A DNA stretch of 54,401 nt from Metabacillus rhizolycopersici (GTDB lineage: Bacteria > Bacillota > Bacilli > Bacillales > Bacillaceae): assembly GCF_020075705.1 (NCBI RefSeq), contig NZ_JAIQUM010000036.1, positions 1 to 54,401 of the forward strand, read 5' to 3'. A model generated the notes under the pieces. The model was not told the origin of the DNA. It made no database searches and saw only the letters and a program-made list of their open reading frames with translations. The position numbers were made by a program, and so were the translations under genes. Below, in pieces: positions 1-8,096 of this stretch; positions within the stretch are counted from its first letter, which is position 1, and each line of letters opens with the position of its first letter.

Positions 1-662
1 AATATCTCAGGCATCGATTCTCCGTATTCGACAAACTTTAAGAAATCCTCAAAGTAGCGAGCATGTGAGGATTGGTGGATTTTTAATTCGCCTGTTTCCA
101 CCATTCCTTCTTCAGGCATGTAGGGGTACTGGATTGATTTCATATTTTTCGTTGTGATTGCATTCTCGACTTTTCGAATGAGTGTTGATTCATCAGCTAT
201 TGAAGCAACCTTAGGTTCAAAGTCACATTTCATGATAAATAAAAATTTGTGATCAAAGTATTTTCTTGGGACAGCTGCTGCCACTAAGAAGGCACCGCCA
301 CGTACTGCGCTCGTGTCAAGGTATGCACGGACGAATTGTTCACTCATTTCAATGAATTCTTCCTTTGTAGGTGCAATTAAAGCACGATGGAACTGATTAT
401 AGTTTGGGTTGGAATCTAATTCATGACCTGGTTCAACGATAAAATGGCCAAGCTTTGTTGGCACTTGTTCAGATTTTGGATGTTTTTCAACTTTCCGTTT
501 TACAATTTTCTTTAATTCACCATCAAGGAAATCTTTTAATTCACTGTTTTCATATTCTTCTTCATTTAACGTTTGAAAATGTTTGTAATGCTTAGTAGAA
601 TCTTCTTCTTTTCCTTCGACGTGAATGACGAAAAAAGATAAAAAGTTTATTTGAAATTCCAT
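1..662 (-). CDS. DUF3900-like protein, C-terminus cut by the window edge
   Basis: An open frame runs on the minus strand from ATG at 660-662 to the left edge, giving about 220 residues without a stop. It begins MEFQINFLSFFVIHVEGKEE, is rich in charged residues, and contains the segments LGHFIVEPGHEL, DTSAVRGGAF and FIMKCDFEPKVASI. From memory this resembles the DUF3900 family of Bacillus proteins, whose function is unknown. A weak ribosome site (AGGTG, about 9 nt upstream) supports the start. No signal peptide or membrane segment is visible in this part, so a cytoplasmic protein is likely. It is divergent from the aminotransferase gene that starts at 852. The family name is recalled, not searched. 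Confidence 0.75.
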   Translation of the reverse strand, partial: MEFQINFLSFFVIHVEGKEEDSTKHYKHFQTLNEEEYENSELKDFLDGELKKIVKRKVEKHPKSEQVPTKLGHFIVEPGHELDSNPNYNQFHRALIAPTKEEFIEMSEQFVRAYLDTSAVRGGAFLVAAAVPRKYFDHKFLFIMKCDFEPKVASIADESTLIRKVENAITTKNMKSIQYPYMPEEGMVETGELKIHQSSHARYFEDFLKFVEYGESMPEI

Positions 663-851
663 ATATTCAACACCTAACTTTACAAATGTTCAATCCGTTC
701 ATTATAAAGAAACGATAATCATCCGTCAATTTAACTAGAAATAATATTTCGTTCTACCTGGTTAACCACTAAATATGGTAAACTTGTTTTCAGAAAAATA
801 AAATTATTCGAATATACTATATGGTGGTTATGTATTGTGGAGGTAGTTAAG

Positions 852-2030
852 ATGAAGATAATATTGTCAAATAGAATGGATGCTTTTCAGCCGTCGATTT
901 TTAGTGAACTAGCGCAATATAAAAAGAAAAAGCTTGCTGAAGGTTACCCAATTATTGATTTAAGCATTGGAAGTCCAGATTTAGCACCACCTTCTTTTAT
1001 CACGAAAACATTAGCTGAGGAAGTATTGAAGGACGATCAGTATGGTTACTCACTTACAGGAACGAACCATTTTAATCATGCGGTTTCATCTTTTTATAAA
1101 AGAAATTATCATGTTGACTTAGAGAATGATCAAGAGGTGCTATTGCTAATGGGGTCCCAAGATGGACTTGTCCATTTTCCGATGGCTTTTGCCAATCCAG
1201 GCGATATCATTCTAGTGCCTGATCCTGGTTATACGGCATATGCAGCTGGAATTGCGATGGCTGGTGCAAAGTCTTATTTTATGCCATTAAAAAAGGAAAA
1301 TCAATTTTTACCAGATCTTTCGCTTATTCCAGATGAAATCGCTGAAAAGGCAAAGATGATGATCTTGAATTTTCCGGGTAATCCTGTTCCAGCATTAGCT
1401 AGTAAAGAGTATTTTGCTCAAGTTGTCCAATTTGCTAAAAAGCATAATATTTTAGTCCTTCATGACTTTGCTTATTCAGAGCTTTATTTTGAGGGGAATA
1501 AACCAGTTAGTTTTTTATCGGTAAATGGTGCGAAGGATATCGGTGTTGAAATGTCTTCTTTTTCTAAAAACTATCATATGGCAGGCAGTCGTATTGGCTA
1601 CTTAGCAGGAAATAAGGAAATTGTTGGGGCGATGAATCAGCTGAAAAGTAATTTAGATTATGGAGTTTTCTTACCAATTCAAAAAGCCGCCATTCGAGCA
1701 TTAGAAGAAGGGGAGGAATTTTGCAGGAATAGTAGGGCTATTTATCAAGAGAGAAGAGATGTATTAATAAGCGGATTGAAAGAGATTGGCTGGGATATTA
1801 TGAAGCCTGATGCCGGTATGTTTATATGGGCTGAGATTCCAAAGGGGTGGACATCGCTTGAATTTACATATGCTTTAATCAATGAGGCGAACGTAGTTGT
1901 AACACCAGGTCATGCGTTTGGCCCTAATGGTGAAGGGTATGTCAGAATTGCGTTAGTACAAGACGCAAATATACTTAAAGAAGTTATTTCTGCAATTAAG
2001 CGGGCAAATATTATTAAAAAGAGAATGTAA
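852..2030 (+). CDS. Class I/II PLP-dependent aminotransferase
   Basis: A 392-residue fold-type I aminotransferase. The frame opens at GTG 837, but GGAGGT at 839-844 sits inside that extension and is correctly spaced for ATG 852, which I take as the start. Visible family features are the N-terminal IDLSIGSPDLAPP segment, the cofactor-binding region around NFPGNPVPA, the aspartate in LHDFAYSEL, and the Schiff-base lysine in SSFSKNYHMAGSRIGY. The C-terminus carries the substrate-carboxylate arginine in GYVRIALV. The nearest groups I recognise are the LL-diaminopimelate/alanine-type aminotransferases (DapL/AlaA-like); the amino-acid specificity cannot be read from the sequence. It stands alone, with no terminator immediately downstream but with a hairpin repeat from 2061. 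Confidence 0.88.
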   Translation: MKIILSNRMDAFQPSIFSELAQYKKKKLAEGYPIIDLSIGSPDLAPPSFITKTLAEEVLKDDQYGYSLTGTNHFNHAVSSFYKRNYHVDLENDQEVLLLMGSQDGLVHFPMAFANPGDIILVPDPGYTAYAAGIAMAGAKSYFMPLKKENQFLPDLSLIPDEIAEKAKMMILNFPGNPVPALASKEYFAQVVQFAKKHNILVLHDFAYSELYFEGNKPVSFLSVNGAKDIGVEMSSFSKNYHMAGSRIGYLAGNKEIVGAMNQLKSNLDYGVFLPIQKAAIRALEEGEEFCRNSRAIYQERRDVLISGLKEIGWDIMKPDAGMFIWAEIPKGWTSLEFTYALINEANVVVTPGHAFGPNGEGYVRIALVQDANILKEVISAIKRANIIKKRM

Positions 2031-2060
2031 GCAATTTTTTAGGTTTCTTAACTATTTTAT

Positions 2061-2215
2061 CCCGCATTAACGGGCAGTAATACCCTACCTCTAAGCTTGA
2101 GTGGATCACAAAGAGACGAAGGTGGGGGATAACTGCCTGTAAAAGCCCGATAAGTTTCGCTATCCATCAGTGGGTATAAGGAACCCCCCGCTGATGGAAG
2201 TCTCGCTTTATAAAA
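2061..2215 (+). repeat. Hairpin element copy A, resembling an IS200/IS605 end or TnpB guide-RNA scaffold
   Basis: This non-coding block between two genes is highly structured. A small hairpin CCCG/CGGG lies at 2061-2074. A longer imperfect stem pairs GGCAGT (2073-2078) and ACCCTACCT (2082-2090) with AGGTGGGGG (2120-2128) and ACTGCC (2132-2137). A third stem pairs CCATCAGTGGG (2164-2174) with CCCGCTGATGG (2187-2197) and is followed by AAGTCTCGCTTT. Two related but decayed copies occur at 39578-39630 and 48028-48180. The arrangement recalls the right ends of IS200/IS605-family elements and the structured RNA found 3' of tnpB, but no transposase or tnpB is present here. The structure and the repetition are seen; the identity is inferred. 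Confidence 0.55.
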
Positions 2216-2336
2216 GTGACTTATCCATTTTTTCTTCCATTATTGTCTATTAGATTCCTTTTAATTGGGGAATATAAAATATGGATTGTTATTCGAGGAA
2301 TTTTCATGATTTGATAGGATTGGAAGGTGGACTAGG

Positions 2337-2549
2337 ATGAAAACTGTTACGTTTACAATAACAGATGGAAATCACATGTCTTATCGGGACATTGAAGTGT
2401 TACTTGCAAAAATGAATGGGGTTGAGCGGGCGTTAATAGATGTGAATGATGGGGACCTAAAGGTTGAATTCAATGAAGATGCGATCGAAACGGTTAAAAT
2501 AAAACAGGAAATAGAAAGACGAGGATTTCATATAGATATTAAAGAATAA
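2337..2549 (+). CDS. Small HMA-like (ferredoxin-fold) protein without metal cysteines
   Basis: A 70-residue protein with a good ribosome site (GGAAGGTGG, 6 nt before ATG). The pattern VTFTITDG...IEVLLAKMNGVERALID...LKVEFNEDAI...IKQEIERRGFHID matches the beta-alpha-beta-beta-alpha-beta layout of heavy-metal-associated (HMA) domains such as CopZ. The metal-binding CxxC is absent: the loop after strand 1 reads DGNHMSYRD. It may therefore be a degenerate metallochaperone or a domain with another role. It is monocistronic. The function is unknown; the fold assignment is by pattern only. Confidence 0.7.
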   Translation: MKTVTFTITDGNHMSYRDIEVLLAKMNGVERALIDVNDGDLKVEFNEDAIETVKIKQEIERRGFHIDIKE

Positions 2550-2879
2550 TTGAGAACCTTTTACCAATTACAAATCATCAAAGTTTAAGAATCTTGTCAA
2601 AATGAATACGAATGGATTGCGATAAATCTCTATATAAAAGATGTGAAAAAGATCAATTTTATTAATTGTTATATAAATATAATAATAATTTTAGGTGATT
2701 ATATTATTTTTATAGATAATTTCGAATCTTTTGTCGGAAAACAGTTGTTATCCATAGTTGAAAAGATATAAAATAGGTTAATAAAGATTGTAGAATTTTT
2801 TTAGTATTATAAAAACTTTCGAAAGCTGTTAAACCGATAATGGCTTCTTTTAAAGAATTTTGAATTGGGAGAGTTAGCT
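2550..2879. other. AT-rich intergenic region upstream of the branched-chain aminotransferase gene
   Basis: About 330 bases, very AT-rich, with no gene I can support. I looked for a T-box or another structured leader that would tie the downstream ilvE-type gene to amino-acid control and saw none. The sequence just before the gene carries GGGAG about 6 nt upstream of ATG 2880. No confident -35/-10 pair stands out among the many A/T tracts. Confidence 0.5.
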
Positions 2880-3953
2880 ATGACAACAAAAATTGACATT
2901 ACTTTAAGTGAGACTAAAAAGGAAAAACCCAATGTAGATCAATTAGAATTCGGTAGAGTTTTTACTGATCATATGTTTGTAATGGATTATAGCGCAACAA
3001 AAGGATGGTATGATCCCAGAATCGTACCTTATGGACCAATTTCTTTAAGTCCTTCGACGATGGCCTTTCATTATGGGCAAACTGTATTTGAAGGTTTAAA
3101 AGCATATCGAACAAAAGATGACAAAGTTCTGTTGTTTAGACCAAATAAGAATATAGAAAGATTGAACTTATCAAATGATCGCCTTTGTATACCGCAAATT
3201 GATGAAGAATTAGTAATCGAGGCTTTAAAACAATTAGTTTCAATCGATAAGGAATGGATCCCAACAGCCGAAGGAACATCATTATATATTCGCCCATTTA
3301 TTATCCCTACTGAATATTACTTAGGGGTTGCGCCATCTAAACATTATCGTTTCATGATTATTCTTTCACCTGTAGGTTCTTATTACAAGGAAGGTATTCA
3401 TCCAGTTAAAATATTTGTTGAAAATGAATATGTTCGTGCGGTGGCTGGGGGAACAGGTACAGCAAAAACGGGTGGTAACTATGCATCAAGTTTAAAAGCG
3501 CAGGATGAAGCGGAAAAAAGAGGTTACTCTCAAGTACTTTGGTTAGATGGATTAGAAAAGAAATATGTTGAAGAAGTTGGTAGCATGAATGTTTTCTTCA
3601 AGATTAATGGTGAAGTTGTTACACCAGCTTTAAACGGAAGTATTCTTGAAGGTGTTACAAGAAATTCAATTATTCACCTGTTAAAACATTGGGGAGTACC
3701 TGTATCAGAACGAAGATTGTCAATGGAAGACTTATATAAAGCATACAAAGAAGGACAGTTAGAGGAAGCGTTTGGTACTGGGACAGCTGCTGTTATTTCT
3801 CCAATTGGTGAATTATTCTATAACGAAGAGCGAATGGTCATTAATAACGGAGAAACAGGAGACATCTCTATGAAGTTATATGATACATTAACTGGAATTC
3901 AAACAGGAGCTCTAGAAGACATATTTAATTGGGTTGTTAATGTGAACGAATAA
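2880..3953 (+). CDS. ilvE: Branched-chain amino acid aminotransferase
   Basis: A 357-residue PLP-fold type IV enzyme that interconverts leucine, isoleucine and valine with their 2-oxo acids, at the last step of branched-chain synthesis or the first of degradation. The frame opens at TTG 2865, but GGGAGAG followed 6 nt later by ATG 2880 marks the real start. Motifs seen: MAFHYGQTVFEGLKAYR near the N-terminus, RPNKNIERLN, the Schiff-base lysine in TGTAKTGGNYASSLKAQ (about residue 200), QVLWLDG, EEVGSMNVFFKI and FGTGTAAVISP. The length fits the B. subtilis IlvE/YwaA (IlvK) group. It is monocistronic with a terminator just downstream. I cannot tell whether it corresponds to the biosynthetic or the catabolic paralogue. 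Confidence 0.93.
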   Translation: MTTKIDITLSETKKEKPNVDQLEFGRVFTDHMFVMDYSATKGWYDPRIVPYGPISLSPSTMAFHYGQTVFEGLKAYRTKDDKVLLFRPNKNIERLNLSNDRLCIPQIDEELVIEALKQLVSIDKEWIPTAEGTSLYIRPFIIPTEYYLGVAPSKHYRFMIILSPVGSYYKEGIHPVKIFVENEYVRAVAGGTGTAKTGGNYASSLKAQDEAEKRGYSQVLWLDGLEKKYVEEVGSMNVFFKINGEVVTPALNGSILEGVTRNSIIHLLKHWGVPVSERRLSMEDLYKAYKEGQLEEAFGTGTAAVISPIGELFYNEERMVINNGETGDISMKLYDTLTGIQTGALEDIFNWVVNVNE

Positions 3954-3970
3954 TCTCTTTTGCTATTTAA

Positions 3971-4001
3971 AGGGGGCCATATGATGTGGTCTTCTTTTTT
4001 T
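3971..4001 (+). terminator. Probable intrinsic terminator after ilvE
   Basis: AGGGGGCCATAT can pair with ATGTGGTCTTCT through several G-U pairs, with a T-rich tail at 3993-4001. It lies 18 nt after the ilvE stop codon. The wobble pairs make it weaker than the other terminators in the window. Confidence 0.5.
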
Positions 4002-4364
4002 ATGGGGAAAACTAATTTTAAATCATGCTAGAAAAAATGAAACAAAAGTTGATCTTCAAACGTCTTATAAGTAAGTTGAAAAATGAAGCGATTTTCTTCA
4101 GTAAACTTGGTTTATTATAATTGGAAGTGTAATAGAATAAGTTAATATAACGAATAAAGTTTATACTAATCGAAGGGAATATTTTACATTTCTTAGGATA
4201 TTTTATAAAATAAGAAATATATATATTAATTGGTTAGTAAGTTTCGATTGTTTTACACTTTTTTAGTTTAATCTATCTAGATAGTGAGTTTAAAAGTGAC
4301 GCTGAAGTGTAGTTCTTTATTTTCAGATGAAGAAGAAAATCTTAGTGGGAAATGTGGGGAGAAA
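4002..4364. other. Intergenic region before the VanW lipoprotein gene
   Basis: About 360 AT-rich bases with no gene I can support. An upstream in-frame GTG at 4284 would extend the next gene by 27 residues, but it has no ribosome site and would bury the lipoprotein signal, so I leave this stretch as non-coding leader. Confidence 0.5.
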
Positions 4365-5306
4365 ATGGTAAAAAAATATGTTACTCCAATTGTATTATTA
4401 TTTATGGTTGCAGGTTGTAGTTCAAGTATGACAAGTGGTAATCAAAATGAGGAAGCTTTAGCAGTTGGACGTTTGACAACACACGCTTCCAAGCTAGTTG
4501 AGAAAGCTGCGGTTAACGTATCGATCGATCTCATTCATCCTACTACGAAAGATGTCGTCAGTTCATTTAAACCGATGCTGACTAAGAATTCTGAGGAATA
4601 TGCACAAGAGTTGAGCAAACTTGCTGATGATTTAGCAAACCAATTAGACCAACCAATGGTTCCAGTAAAGTTAAATAATGGTCAAATTACAGGCGGGAAG
4701 AGTCGAGTTGTACTTGATGAAACTAAGTTAGTTGGTGAGTTAAAGAATGTCCGACCGCTTGCGAAAACACTTGAATTACCACTCCAAGAGAGCGCACCGA
4801 ATGTTTCACAAGAGGCGATCAAAGGAATCGATGATGTTGTGATAGGTAGTTACAAAACAAATTTTAATCCTACTGTTAAGGGGCGAGTAGAAAATATCGC
4901 TATATCTTCAAATGAAATTAATCAAATCGTATTAGGACCCGGGGATCGTTTTTATTTTAATTTAGTTGTTGGAGAACGAACTGTTGAGAGAGGGTATCAA
5001 GAAGCGTTAGAAATCGTTAATAAGGAGTTTGTGATGGGGATTGGTGGAGGTATCTGTCAAACATCATCAACTTTATACAATGCTGTAGCAAATGCTGGAT
5101 TAGAAATCCTAGAAGTGCACTCACACTCTAGATCAGTAGGTTATGTTCCTGCTGGAAAAGATGCAACCGTTTCATGGGGAGGCCCTGATTTTAAATTTAT
5201 GAATAACAAGGACTATCCAGTCATCATTAAAACAATCGTAGACAGAAACTCTGGTACTCTTGAAGTTCAAGTTTTAGCTTCACAGCAAACGGCAGCTAAA
5301 ATATAA
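4365..5306 (+). CDS. VanW-family lipoprotein
   Basis: A 313-residue predicted lipoprotein. From ATG 4365 it begins MVKKYVTPIVLLFMVAGCSS, a signal peptide of type II with lipobox VAGC, so the mature protein would be anchored to the outer face of the membrane. GGGGAG lies just 3 nt before this ATG, which is close but is the only good start compatible with the lipobox. The C-terminal half has the VanW family pattern: NFNPTVKGRVENIAISS, LGPGDRFYFNLVVGERT, the conserved MGIGGGICQTSSTLYNA and VGYVPAGKDATVSWG. VanW proteins accompany some glycopeptide resistance operons, but many, such as B. subtilis YoaR, are stand-alone and of unknown function. The cell-envelope role is inferred from the localisation only. 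Confidence 0.85.
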   Translation: MVKKYVTPIVLLFMVAGCSSSMTSGNQNEEALAVGRLTTHASKLVEKAAVNVSIDLIHPTTKDVVSSFKPMLTKNSEEYAQELSKLADDLANQLDQPMVPVKLNNGQITGGKSRVVLDETKLVGELKNVRPLAKTLELPLQESAPNVSQEAIKGIDDVVIGSYKTNFNPTVKGRVENIAISSNEINQIVLGPGDRFYFNLVVGERTVERGYQEALEIVNKEFVMGIGGGICQTSSTLYNAVANAGLEILEVHSHSRSVGYVPAGKDATVSWGGPDFKFMNNKDYPVIIKTIVDRNSGTLEVQVLASQQTAAKI

Positions 5307-5424
5307 ATACGGGCTGGTAAAAACCTTTATGGGGGTTCTCGTGCCAACCTATTTTTGTCAATTATGCTTACTCGTCGTATCGAAAATAGGATAAGAGGTT
5401 TCTCTTATAAAATGTGGAGGATTC

Positions 5425-6156
5425 ATGAATATGAAAAATACGTCTACATATTTATTAGAAAAAGAAGATATGATTAATCCATCTATAGTTCCAAATTGGG
5501 TAATTGAAGAATACAACACCTTTCATCGGATCGTGACTAATCAAACATTTCCTTGTTATTTTGGAATGTCGGCTGAAAAGAAAGGTGAATTAAGATATTC
5601 GTTCATTACTCATGATGATTGGTCAGCCTTACCTAAGACGATTGAGGCGTTTATTAAGCTATTTGAAGCACCAAAGCTTGTACGTCACGGATTATTTGTA
5701 TTTGTAGAACCGGAAAAAGAAGAGAAATCAATAACCTACTATCGAGAATACTTTTGGAATATTTTAAAATACCTCCATGAAAATGATCATCAACCATGGC
5801 CTGAGAAAATTCCTCAAGATCCTGATCATCATTTATGGGCATTTTCATTTGCAAACGAGCCATTTTTTGTGTTTGGGAATGCGCCAGCGTATAAACAAAG
5901 AAAAACACGAGATTTAGGTAACAGTCCTGTTCTTGGTTTTCAGCCAAGAAGGATATTCGAGGGGCTAGAAGGGACATCAAAAGGTGGAATGATGTCTAGG
6001 GAAAAAGTAAGAGAGCGTGTTGAAAGATGGGACCAGCTTCCAAAGCATCCGAATATTAGCCACTATGGAGATCCTAAGCATAGAGAATGGAAGCAATATT
6101 TTATCGGAGATGATGTAAAGCCGATCGAAGGGAAATGTCCATTTCATCAAAAGTAA
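5425..6156 (+). CDS. YqcI/YcgG family protein
   Basis: A 243-residue protein resembling the YqcI/YcgG family (PF08892) by recall. Supporting segments: FHRIVTNQTFPCYFG near the N-terminus, the middle stretch WAFSFANEPFFVFGNAP, then LGFQPRRIFEGLEG and the basic C-terminal half ending GKCPFHQK. GGAGG (5416-5420) serves ATG 5425 or, better spaced, ATG 5431; the two differ by two residues. No signal peptide is visible. The function of the family is not established. It is transcribed alone, with about 110 nt on either side to its neighbours. Confidence 0.82.
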   Translation: MNMKNTSTYLLEKEDMINPSIVPNWVIEEYNTFHRIVTNQTFPCYFGMSAEKKGELRYSFITHDDWSALPKTIEAFIKLFEAPKLVRHGLFVFVEPEKEEKSITYYREYFWNILKYLHENDHQPWPEKIPQDPDHHLWAFSFANEPFFVFGNAPAYKQRKTRDLGNSPVLGFQPRRIFEGLEGTSKGGMMSREKVRERVERWDQLPKHPNISHYGDPKHREWKQYFIGDDVKPIEGKCPFHQK

Positions 6157-6267
6157 GAATGGGGCATTTCAAAAATCTAGCACGAGAAATTTTAGCTTTT
6201 CCCCCCCTTTTCCTTTCAGTTTGTAGTAGGATAAAAGATATTACTCAACAAGAAAGGGAAGATCTTA

Positions 6268-7089
6268 ATGTCTTATAAAATGATAGTACTAGATTTAGAT
6301 GATACTTTACTACGCGATGACCATTCAATCTCTGATCGCACAAAACAAGCGCTTATGGAAGCACAGGAATTGGGTGTAAAGGTTGTTCTTGCCTCAGGCC
6401 GTCCTACATATGGAATGAAGCATATTGCTGAAGAACTTTCCTTGGCCAAATATGGAAGTTATATTCTTTCCTTTAATGGTGGGAAAATATTGAACTGCCA
6501 AACATATGAAGAAATGTTTAGTAGCACATTGTCCCCTGAAGCTGTTCATCATCTATATGAATTAAGTCGCCGTGAAGGTGTTTATATCCATACGTATGTA
6601 GGAGATGAAATTATTACAGAAGAAGAAAATCCATATACAACGATTGAAGCAACTATTACAGGCTTACCAATTCGTGTTGCTGAAACGTTTGTTAATGCAG
6701 TAACAGAGCCTGTTGTAAAAGTTTTAATGGTTGATGTACCTGAAAAAATAAAAGAGGTCGAAACGAAATTACAAGCTGAATTAGAGGCAGAATTCAGTGT
6801 GATGCGTTCAAAGCCATTCTTTTTGGAGTTCACAGAAAAAGGTGTGACAAAAGGTACGAGCTTAAATCAGTTAATTAAAGCCTGCGGAATTAAGCGGGAA
6901 GAGGTCATTGCTATGGGTGATAGCTATAATGATCTAGCCATGATTGAATTCGCTGGTCTCGGGGTTGCGATGGGAAATGCCCCTGATGATATTAAAGAAA
7001 TTGCTGATTTTGTTACGGATACAAATATGAATGATGGTGTAGCAAAAGTTGTGGAAGAGTTTGTGTTAAATAAAGTAGTATCTGTTTAA
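6268..7089 (+). CDS. Cof-type HAD-IIB phosphatase
   Basis: A 273-residue member of the Cof subfamily of haloacid dehalogenase hydrolases, which dephosphorylate sugar phosphates, flavin or pyridoxal phosphates. The four HAD motifs are visible: motif I DLDDTLLRDD with both catalytic aspartates, motif II in VVLASGRPT, the lysine in TEKGVTKGTSL (motif III), and motif IV GDSYNDLAMIEFAG. The C2-type cap between about residues 85 and 190 is typical of the IIB class. AAAGGGAAG precedes ATG 6268. It resembles B. subtilis YxeH/YkrA-type proteins; the physiological substrate cannot be inferred. Confidence 0.9.
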   Translation: MSYKMIVLDLDDTLLRDDHSISDRTKQALMEAQELGVKVVLASGRPTYGMKHIAEELSLAKYGSYILSFNGGKILNCQTYEEMFSSTLSPEAVHHLYELSRREGVYIHTYVGDEIITEEENPYTTIEATITGLPIRVAETFVNAVTEPVVKVLMVDVPEKIKEVETKLQAELEAEFSVMRSKPFFLEFTEKGVTKGTSLNQLIKACGIKREEVIAMGDSYNDLAMIEFAGLGVAMGNAPDDIKEIADFVTDTNMNDGVAKVVEEFVLNKVVSV

Positions 7090-7093
7090 AAAT

Positions 7094-7134
7094 AAGAAGT
7101 CGATCTTTTAAGGGAACTAAGAGATCGACTTCTT
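7094..7134. terminator. 13-bp hairpin after the Cof phosphatase gene
   Basis: AAGAAGTCGATCT (7094-7106) pairs perfectly with AGATCGACTTCTT (7122-7134). The plus-strand transcript lacks a good U-tract after it, whereas on the minus strand the hairpin is followed by TTATTTTT. It may thus mainly stop transcription coming from the right, or act in both directions. Confidence 0.6.
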
Positions 7135-7157
7135 AAAAATTCAATTATTGCTTTTAG

Positions 7158-7322
7158 TATTCCATCCCAAAGGAAGACTCTCCTTTTTATTTAAAAGAAA
7201 ACGGCAGTCCTACTCTTCAACAAATCAAGTACGTATACTATCCATTTTCACTGATCTATATGTACGATCAAGAGGGCATCGTCTCCACGATGAAAATCAA
7301 TAAGTGCTGTGATAACGTGTGA
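7158..7322 (+). pseudogene. Orphan coding fragment (54 codons, no start)
   Basis: A stop-bounded frame with protein-like content: it starts directly after TAG (7155-7157), reads YSIPKEDSPFYLKENGSPTL and later KYVYYPFSLIYMYDQEGIV, and ends at TGA 7320-7322. It has no usable start codon or ribosome site near its beginning. I read it as the tail of a gene whose 5' part has been lost. The family is not recognised. That it is coding relic rather than chance is an inference from composition. Confidence 0.35.
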
Positions 7323-7436
7323 TACTCATAGATATGATTGTTATTATCTATTTTTCCTTTTTTAAATTAATATTCTATATCCGCTCCAGTTTAAATGAAA
7401 GAGTCCTTTATAGTTACTTCATAATAATCTCCAGAA

Positions 7437-7697
7437 TTACGCCTTAGTATTCTTTGGTGAGTCATCATCAAATGCAAATACCTCATAAATCTGCAAATCT
7501 CCCTGTTTGCTAAATGCACATATAATTCAAAAAACTACATTCGTCCCCTAAATTAAAATTTGATCGTAATAATTTAGTTTGGTATTACCTAAATAGTAAT
7601 CATTTTTATAATTATCTGAAATTAATAAGTTTCCAAACTCTAGATTACAACCACATTTGTTACACCGAATTGGATTAGTTCTAACTTCACCTTCAAT
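7437..7697 (-). pseudogene. Degraded small zinc-ribbon-like gene
   Basis: On the minus strand GGAGGG (7703-7708) is followed 4 nt later by a possible ATT start at 7695-7697 and a frame reading PIRCNKCGCNLEFGNLLISD, which stops after about 38 codons. A different frame downstream then reads AFSKQGDLQIYEVFAFDDDS and stops at 7437-7439. The CxxCxC knuckle and the frame change suggest a short zinc-ribbon-like gene broken by a frameshift. No family is recognised. The 5' part alone could be a real 38-residue peptide. Confidence 0.35.
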
Positions 7698-8026
7698 TAT
7701 TCCCTCCTTCGTTTCTTTTCAGTTGCAAATTACTTCTAAAATATTTTGTTAATTTAAATTAAAAGTAGCAGCTGTTTTTATTGACTGTTAATTTTCATTC
7801 TGCATTTTACTCTTCTTTTAAGTTAGTCATTTTTTAAGCTGGAAAATAATAAACTAAAAAAAGCAAACAATATGTGATAAGAATTTACTTCAAAAAGAAC
7901 GTAAGGGAATGTAGTGTTAATATTTCGTATTTACCTATTTTTGTATAAAATAACTAATTTCCATAAGTGAAATTATTGATAATGCACAATGACAAATCCT
8001 GATTTTGGTAATAAAATGAATTAAAC
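7698..8026. other. AT-rich intergenic region before the purine cluster
   Basis: About 330 bases with no coding potential that I can support on either strand. It ends at the direct repeats described next and probably contains the promoter of the first purine-catabolic gene, but no -35/-10 pair is convincing. Confidence 0.5.
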
Positions 8027-8058
8027 TAACATTTAATGTTATACTAATTAACATTTAA
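8027..8058. promoter_or_regulatory. Direct repeats TAACATTTAA, candidate PucR or regulator site
   Basis: TAACATTTAA occurs at 8027-8036 and 8049-8058, exactly 22 bp apart, about two helical turns, which is the spacing expected for a dimer of a regulator bound to one face. The first copy also sits in a near-palindrome AACATTTAATGTT. The TAATTAACA core of the second copy recurs at about 16794-16802 before uraD. The B. subtilis PucR box (recalled as WWWCNTTGGTTAA) is not matched exactly, so the assignment to PucR is tentative. Confidence 0.4.
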
Positions 8059-8096
8059 ACAAAGAGATGTTGAGTTGTTTAGAGGGAGCGGGAGTT

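Noticed and set aside
2550..2879. T-box or other amino-acid-responsive leader before ilvE
   Set aside because: No TGGTACCGCG-like T-box core, no terminator/antiterminator pair and no leader peptide were found.
4284..4364. Extended N-terminus of the VanW protein from GTG 4284
   Set aside because: No ribosome site, and it would place 27 residues before a perfect lipoprotein signal.
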